A program made the translations under genes and the position numbers. From Desulfobacteraceae bacterium (GTDB lineage: Bacteria; Desulfobacterota; Desulfobacteria; Desulfobacterales; UBA5616): DNA of 49,339 bases. Positions 44,355 to 49,339 of this stretch are shown one piece after another (within the stretch, counting starts at the first letter, position 1; every line of letters begins with the position of its first letter). The notes under the pieces are model-generated. The model did no database searches. It saw only the letters and a program-made list of their open reading frames with translations, and was not told the DNA's origin. The stretch lies in the NCBI GenBank assembly GCA_013791935.1, contig VMSV01000214.1, forward strand, positions 1-49,339. The letters are read 5' to 3'.

Positions 44355-45788
44355 CTACTTCTTTACCTGTGCCATCTCCTCCACCATCTTCTGGCAATCT
44401 TTGAGCACATTACCGCCTTCCATGAATATGGTCATTCTTTCTGCCATTGGAGACCCTTCTCCGTGGAGGCAGATGGTTTCGAGATCCGCACTGGTGATTC
44501 GACGGATAAGGTCCAGCATTCTCAGCCTGTTTTCAGTGGACACCGATTTGGACGCCTGGAGGTATTTTTCGATATCATCATGCAGATCAGGATGTTGGTA
44601 GTCCTTGTAGGTGGGTGCTGTAACAAGTATTCCACCGGCGAGATCCTGCACAATTTTGATGACATCGTGATAGTTGTGGGCAAAATGATATTTGGCCATA
44701 TTGGTGGCTATGGGATTGGGAACGGCCAGACCACCGCGTTTTACGAAGTCGTAACAGGCCGTCTTGGAAAGGGATTTGAGGGTTTCCAGATAGACGATCA
44801 AATCGGTCAACTTCTCCCTGACATGCGGTGCTTTTGTGATACCGTGGTACTCGGCAATAGCGGCGCCGACACCCACAAACTGCTCGGAAAGCGGAATACG
44901 ATAGGAGCATCCTGTTCGGCGGTGCATAAGGGCGAAATTGTAGACCATGGTGGCAGCATGCTTCCATTCGCCACACAAAAAGACACGTTCCCAAGGCACA
45001 AGGACATCATCAAAAATTATCAAAGAGTCGGTGTGCACGCGAACCGGACGGTCGTTGGGAAATTCAAGATTACTGATCCTGGAGCGAAAAGGCCGGCAGA
45101 CCTGACGAATCCCTTTGGTGTTGGCCGGAATGGCAAAAGCAACGGCGTAGTCCGCATCGGCCTCGGTCATGGCATGACAGGGAATAGCGATGATATCATT
45201 GCAATAGGCCGCACCGGTGATGTGCATTTTAGCCCCGCGGACGATGATGCCGTCCTTGTTTTTTTCTACGATTCTCAGATTGAAATCCGGATGGGCCTGT
45301 CCCGGATCGGACGGTCTCAGCATACGATTACCCTTGACATCGGTCACCGCCGCGCATGTGGCCAAATCTTTGCCCTGGAGTACCTTCCGGTAGTTTTCAA
45401 TCCGCTCGATATACTCTGGCTTTCCGATGATATTGGCGGTGATGTTGATGGCATTGAGGGCATCGGCGCCGATGTCGTGGGCCAAGGGAATGTACCCGTC
45501 ACCCAGTTCTGTGGATTTGACAATCAACTCGTGGGCCTTGAGAAGATCATCGGCGGTTTGGGGTTTATAGTAGTACCGGCTGATCTTCTCACCGGTTTCG
45601 AGGTCTTCCATTACTGCAAGATCCTGGTACTCAGGATTTTCGGCCAGTTCGTAATCCACTGCCATTAAATCGGTGCACACACCCAGGTCAGGGTGGGTGG
45701 CCACATTTTCAACGCGTTCGCCTTTATAATAAACGACACGTCCGTCATTTAAACTATTCTTATACTCTTCTGGAGATATTAACGCCAT
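44355..45788 (-). CDS. HpaB/4-hydroxybutyryl-CoA dehydratase family protein
   Basis: 477 residues, acyl-CoA-dehydrogenase-like fold of the family holding 4-hydroxyphenylacetate 3-monooxygenase (HpaB) and 4-hydroxybutyryl-CoA dehydratase/vinylacetyl-CoA isomerase (AbfD). VTDVKGNRMLRPSDP, GIIVRGAKMHITGA, DDVLVPWERVFLCGE and a C-terminal LHGEGSPMAERM are family landmarks. AbfD binds a 4Fe-4S cluster through Cys99, Cys103, His292 and Cys299 (Clostridium numbering). Here the region of the first two reads GYIPLAHDIGADALN without Cys; the His is kept (His289) but the next Cys is two residues nearer (Cys294). A canonical dehydratase is therefore doubtful. AAGGAG before the ATG. Confidence 0.87.
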   Translation of the reverse strand: MALISPEEYKNSLNDGRVVYYKGERVENVATHPDLGVCTDLMAVDYELAENPEYQDLAVMEDLETGEKISRYYYKPQTADDLLKAHELIVKSTELGDGYIPLAHDIGADALNAINITANIIGKPEYIERIENYRKVLQGKDLATCAAVTDVKGNRMLRPSDPGQAHPDFNLRIVEKNKDGIIVRGAKMHITGAAYCNDIIAIPCHAMTEADADYAVAFAIPANTKGIRQVCRPFRSRISNLEFPNDRPVRVHTDSLIIFDDVLVPWERVFLCGEWKHAATMVYNFALMHRRTGCSYRIPLSEQFVGVGAAIAEYHGITKAPHVREKLTDLIVYLETLKSLSKTACYDFVKRGGLAVPNPIATNMAKYHFAHNYHDVIKIVQDLAGGILVTAPTYKDYQHPDLHDDIEKYLQASKSVSTENRLRMLDLIRRITSADLETICLHGEGSPMAERMTIFMEGGNVLKDCQKMVEEMAQVKK

Positions 45789-45894
45789 GGTAGTCAGGCT
45801 CCTTCATATTTGTTATTTTTAGCATTGGTTATTATTGGGGGCGTAAAGGCTCAAATGGCGACCCCTTCTTCCACAACCGGAAATCAAGCTTTCA

Positions 45895-47505
45895 TCAAGT
45901 TCTGGGCATCGCACGGTGATATCTCGGGAACACTTCCTCCTCAATGTTGGAGCCCATCATGCTGTCCACGGCCAAGGTTGCGCTAAGTGCCGCTGCGTCG
46001 ACCCCGCATCCCAACAACCGCTCACCGTACTGGTCACCGGCAAAATAGAGACCTTCGATATATGGAGACTTGACATCCAATCGGTCTGTACCGATGGGTT
46101 GGATCCAGGCAAAGGCATGGTCGCAGCACATCCAGAACAAAAATTCCATTTCCGACTCCCATTTGTCGGCGCCGAAGGTCTCTTTCCACCAGTTCTCATT
46201 CCAATCCATCACACGGGACACCTTTCGTGCGTCGCGCATCTCTTCATGGGTCAGTGCGGTCGAGAAAATCCATCCGTGTTTCCCCTTCGGGGCGCTCCCC
46301 ATCTCGGAGGTGAGGTCCGGGTTGGAGTTGAATCCCTCGTTCACGTTTGCCAGGTTCCACAGAACCATATCGATACATCCGCTGTATCCTTCATCCGCAC
46401 TGATGACATCCGGCATGTAGATGAAACTCCGCTCCTCGATTCCCTTTTCCGCCCAGATGTTGGACTTCATGTTGCCCAGGCCCGTCATCATGCCAGCGCC
46501 CCAGAATTTCTGCTGAATTCGATCGACGACATCCTGGGGGAAATACCTGGGATGAATCAGGTTCAGCATCTGCTTCGAGGGGATATTGCAGATGATTTTG
46601 TCGGCATAGACCGTCTCATACCCCTTACCCGTCTGATAGGTCACCCCCTTGGCCACACCGTCTTCGATGATGACGTCCACCACCGGGCAGTTTCTCAGCA
46701 CCTCACCCCCATTCTCCTTGACTACCTGTTCCATCAAGAGGGCGAAGGAGATGGTTCCCGGATTGGGGACCGAGGAACAGGATCCTTCCACCAGGTTCAT
46801 CCTGATGGGCCCGGCCGTAGCCATATGCACCAGAACGTCCGGAGCGGGAGTGAGCCTAAGGTCTGCCTGGCCGGTCTGTGACGCGGCAAGCACCTTGATG
46901 TAGTCGTAGGCTTCCTTTTTCACATTCTTGGCCCTCAGCCAATCTTCGAAGGACATGTGCCGCGTTTTTCCGATATCGTCCATGGTCATCATGGCCATTG
47001 TTCTCAGGGCGATCATCGTCGATGTGAAACCCTCTTCGCTCATCCACGGATAGACCTCGCCCTTGCCGACCTGGTAGGCCTTGTTGCCGTTCTTGTAATC
47101 CACGAAGGCGAAACCGACATTGCGGGGCATTTCCACAGGTTTGCCCAGGTAGTCCATCAGGCACCGGATCTTTCCCCTGTTGCCCCAGAACATGCCGTGG
47201 CCCGTATCCAGAGTCGTGCCGTCGAAAAGGCCTTCTTTGAAACAGGTCTTCAAGTCCGGTTTACATCTCGGCACCCAGGCACCGATGGAGGCCAGATCGC
47301 GCCGGAAACCGTTGGCGTCCCTCTCCAAACCATCGATATATAACTTGTCGCCTTTCCCCACCCAAGATGCCAACCGCCCGCCGATAAAGGGCGCCTTTTC
47401 GAGCACCAAGACCTTCTGGTTGAAGTCCTTTGCCAGGAGGCTTGCAGCCCCCAAACCAGCTGCACCGGATCCGATAACGATCACATCATAACCTTTGTTC
47501 GCCAT
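45895..47505 (-). CDS. CrtI-like FAD-dependent oxidoreductase (2)
   Basis: 536 residues. VIVIGSGAAGLGAASLLAKD (FAD loop) and FIGGRLASWV at the N-terminus, GLYFAGDQYGERLLGCGVDA at the C-terminus. Same superfamily as the protein at 41998 but about 90 residues longer and clearly a different subgroup; the extra part lies in the substrate domain (about residues 330-450). The Trp- and Met-rich middle suggests a bulky hydrophobic substrate. TAAGGGAGA before the ATG. First gene of the minus-strand series, so its upstream region (47.5-47.9 kb) should drive the operon. Confidence 0.86.
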   Translation of the reverse strand: MANKGYDVIVIGSGAAGLGAASLLAKDFNQKVLVLEKAPFIGGRLASWVGKGDKLYIDGLERDANGFRRDLASIGAWVPRCKPDLKTCFKEGLFDGTTLDTGHGMFWGNRGKIRCLMDYLGKPVEMPRNVGFAFVDYKNGNKAYQVGKGEVYPWMSEEGFTSTMIALRTMAMMTMDDIGKTRHMSFEDWLRAKNVKKEAYDYIKVLAASQTGQADLRLTPAPDVLVHMATAGPIRMNLVEGSCSSVPNPGTISFALLMEQVVKENGGEVLRNCPVVDVIIEDGVAKGVTYQTGKGYETVYADKIICNIPSKQMLNLIHPRYFPQDVVDRIQQKFWGAGMMTGLGNMKSNIWAEKGIEERSFIYMPDVISADEGYSGCIDMVLWNLANVNEGFNSNPDLTSEMGSAPKGKHGWIFSTALTHEEMRDARKVSRVMDWNENWWKETFGADKWESEMEFLFWMCCDHAFAWIQPIGTDRLDVKSPYIEGLYFAGDQYGERLLGCGVDAAALSATLAVDSMMGSNIEEEVFPRYHRAMPRT

Positions 47506-47895
47506 AGAAAATCTCCCTTATGATTTGTTGCTTTGAAAATGTTTAGTGATAGTTCCAACCAATGTATTACCCGCGCATCAAAGAATCTGGAATAGTGACA
47601 ATGCAAAAGAAGGGCCAGCGCTCCATTTGTGATTTATAGCTATTATTACAAAATATTATATTTTTTTCGCATACCGGGAAGCTGGGCAGGTGCAATATAT
47701 GACCCCTTCAGCACAATATTTTGAGCAAACCCTTGACAAGGTACATCAAACATTTTAAGGTATTTTAAAAAAATCCTGCCCGGTCGCTCTCCGCTTTTAA
47801 AACTGATCCGGAAAAAGTTATATGATTTATAGGCGGTGGCATACACCTGACGCCAAATCCTTTGAGCGAAAATATCATCATTCAAGGAATGAAAT
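47506..47895. promoter_or_regulatory. divergent promoter region
   Basis: 390 bp between the starts of the FAD enzyme (minus) and the TPR protein (plus). TTGACA at 47733-47738 with TAAGGT 17 bases downstream is a possible plus-strand promoter (good -35, weak -10). An AT-rich run near 47640-47665 may help either direction. No sigma54 -24/-12 pair or clear operator palindrome was found. Confidence 0.35.
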
Positions 47896-49339
47896 ATGAA
47901 TCCCGACGGCAGTAACCCTACCCAACCCAGTGAACTGATTTCCCAGGAAGAGCAACTGCTCGCGGTGGCAGCCATGTTTGAAGGTAATTTTTCCATTGAT
48001 TGGCTCAGCGAGATGACCGGCTATAAACCGACTAAATTGCTTTCCATTCTAGAAAATGAAACCGGCAAAAAGAGGCTCTCCACAAAAGGGATAGGCATTT
48101 ACGCTTTTTTGGATGACCAGGAACGCCATCGGTTACTGAAGCAACTCTCCAGACAAAGGAAAAAAATCTTGCATCAACAGATCGCTAATTTGTTGATGAA
48201 CGAAAGTTCCGAAGACGAGAGCATTACTGACCAGCTGTCCCATCATCTCCTTCAAATCCCCAACGATTTGGAACGCTGCCAGTGCCTCATCAAGGCGGGT
48301 GATGTTTACCGGCGGCGGTATAATATTGAGACCGCTTTTCAATGCTACGCAAAGGTCATCAACGATCTATCGGTGCTCTCCGGTGAGGAGGTGGATCGAC
48401 TTTATTCTGAAACGAGCATAAAATATTCCAAACTGTCAACTGCCAGACATAACACGGCGGAGGTTCTCAAGATACTGTATGATGCCATGGAACGCGCCAA
48501 ACGCTTGGAGTACAAACCGATCCAGGCCTTGCTTCATATGCATATCGCAAAAAATGAATGGCTCCATGCCAAATACACCCAAGCCCTTGACAGTTTCGAT
48601 ACCGGATGGAAACTTGCCAAGTCACTAAACGACCCCAAACTGCTCAGGGAGGCGACAACCTTCAGCACCTTTTTTCTTTATTGGCAGGGTCGGTTTAAAG
48701 AGGCCGTGGAAATCTATGAGGGAACGGTCTCCAATGTGGACAAGCTGCCGGAAGGTCATTTCCCGATTCTGGCAGCCATTACGGTGGGCTATTGCTATGC
48801 CCAAATAGGCCAGGTCACACAGGGCCTTGGCATGCTGGACGCCATCCGCAATTTATGCCTGGAACGAGGGGATCTTTACTTGGCCTCTTATTGCGACGGC
48901 AATATGGGTTTAATCATGATCAGCATCCTGCGCCTTGAAGAAGCCCTGAAATACTTGAAGCGTTCTGCCAATGATGCCCAAAAAGCAAGCAACGACTGGG
49001 TGTTGATCAATGTTCTCGTCATGACGGCATATCTCTACTTCCTTAAAGGCGATACAAAAAAATGCCTCCGCGACTTGAGGGCATTTTTAAATAAAAGCCA
49101 AAAAGTCCAAGCGACCGTACAGCCTTTCCCTTTTTTACTTGCGCTTTCCATGGCCATGGAGAATGGCGATCTTCCTAAGATAAAAGGACTCTCATTAAAA
49201 GAAGAAATCACCCGGAAACTGAGGGGAAAAAACCTGTATATGAAAGGGGTCGCCTACCGGTATAAAAGTTATCTTCAAAGTATTGAAAATCAGCCCTTGG
49301 AAAAAGTAGTCGCCTCATTGAATCTGTCCTTAGAATGGG
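47896..49339 (+). CDS. TPR-containing protein, 5' part only
   Basis: Open from the ATG at 47896 (AAGGAATG upstream) to the window end, 481 codons with no stop. An N-terminal helical region (residues 1-90: EEQLLAVAAMFEGNFSIDWL ... GIGIYAFLDDQERHRLLKQL) looks like the winged-helix/degenerate segment following an ATPase in MalT/STAND-type regulators, and from about residue 120 on there are repeated TPR-like helix pairs (CLIKAGDVYRRRYNIETAFQ, LEEALKYLKRSANDAQKASN). A signalling or transcription regulator is likely; a C-terminal sigma54 or LuxR domain beyond the end would fit. Its divergence from the operon makes it the natural candidate regulator. Confidence 0.75.
   Translation, partial: MNPDGSNPTQPSELISQEEQLLAVAAMFEGNFSIDWLSEMTGYKPTKLLSILENETGKKRLSTKGIGIYAFLDDQERHRLLKQLSRQRKKILHQQIANLLMNESSEDESITDQLSHHLLQIPNDLERCQCLIKAGDVYRRRYNIETAFQCYAKVINDLSVLSGEEVDRLYSETSIKYSKLSTARHNTAEVLKILYDAMERAKRLEYKPIQALLHMHIAKNEWLHAKYTQALDSFDTGWKLAKSLNDPKLLREATTFSTFFLYWQGRFKEAVEIYEGTVSNVDKLPEGHFPILAAITVGYCYAQIGQVTQGLGMLDAIRNLCLERGDLYLASYCDGNMGLIMISILRLEEALKYLKRSANDAQKASNDWVLINVLVMTAYLYFLKGDTKKCLRDLRAFLNKSQKVQATVQPFPFLLALSMAMENGDLPKIKGLSLKEEITRKLRGKNLYMKGVAYRYKSYLQSIENQPLEKVVASLNLSLEW

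Noticed and set aside
44463-45668. 401-codon open frame on plus strand opposite the HpaB-family gene
   Set aside because: It is the antisense shadow of a well-supported gene, has no ribosome-binding site and its composition (His/Gly/Asp-rich) is typical of reverse-frame translation.

Overview
The window looks like chromosomal DNA from an anaerobic, fatty-acid or hydrocarbon-degrading Deltaproteobacterium, most likely a sulfate reducer of the Desulfobacterales/Desulfobacterota. This is inferred from gene content: many paralogous CoA ligases and acyl-CoA dehydrogenases, a DUF2284 metal protein, an HpaB/4-hydroxybutyryl-CoA-dehydratase family protein, DUF1302/DUF1329 envelope proteins and no oxygenase. 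No rRNA, tRNA or ribosomal protein gene is present to confirm it.

Layout. (1) 0.3-6.2 kb: two transporters (UMF1-type MFS, AEC carrier) and a three-gene unit of membrane/secreted proteins of unknown role. (2) 6.3-9.6 kb: a minus-strand accessory patch of small unrelated genes (DUF486, GNAT, flavodoxin-fold reductase, PPOX-fold protein, CDA-fold deaminase) with a frameshifted DNA-methylase fragment and palindromic spacers. (3) 9.7-12.5 kb: a CoA-binding (NDP-forming acyl-CoA synthetase alpha-like) protein divergent from alanine racemase alr, followed by a stretch of gene relics. (4) 12.9-16.6 kb: a long-chain acyl-CoA synthetase and a ~600-residue acyl-CoA dehydrogenase. (5) 17.1-23.7 kb, plus strand: nitronate-monooxygenase-like flavoprotein, CoA ligase, DUF2284 protein, DapB-like dehydrogenase, an SDR and two SnoaL-like proteins. 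(6) 24.0-31.5 kb, minus strand: hotdog thioesterase and a putative envelope-spanning operon (DUF1302 outer-membrane barrel, DUF1329 periplasmic protein, YCF48 beta-propeller, RND/MMPL pump). (7) 32.1-47.5 kb, minus strand: twelve co-directional catabolic genes (two CrtI-like FAD enzymes, HpaB/AbfD-family protein, SDR, two small acyl-CoA dehydrogenases, crotonase-HAD fusion, Ltp/SCPx thiolase-like protein, DUF35 protein, MaoC hydratase, CoA ligase, classical thiolase). (8) The 5' part of a divergent TPR protein, cut by the window end.

Working model (inference): blocks 5-7 are an anaerobic CoA-thioester pathway for a bulky hydrophobic, probably branched or cyclic, carboxylic acid. The envelope operon would move the substrate or a lipid, ligases would activate it, and the acyl-CoA dehydrogenase pair, MaoC hydratase and DUF35/Ltp-like pair resemble the side-chain retro-aldol module known from aerobic steroid degraders.

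Mobile DNA: three 159-bp copies of one MITE with 17-bp inverted termini and 7-8-bp target duplications, whose ends resemble IS66-family termini; an IS1595-type transposase relic; a 40-bp tandem repeat; a 49-bp duplicated segment; and a compound-hairpin element at 44.2-44.3 kb.
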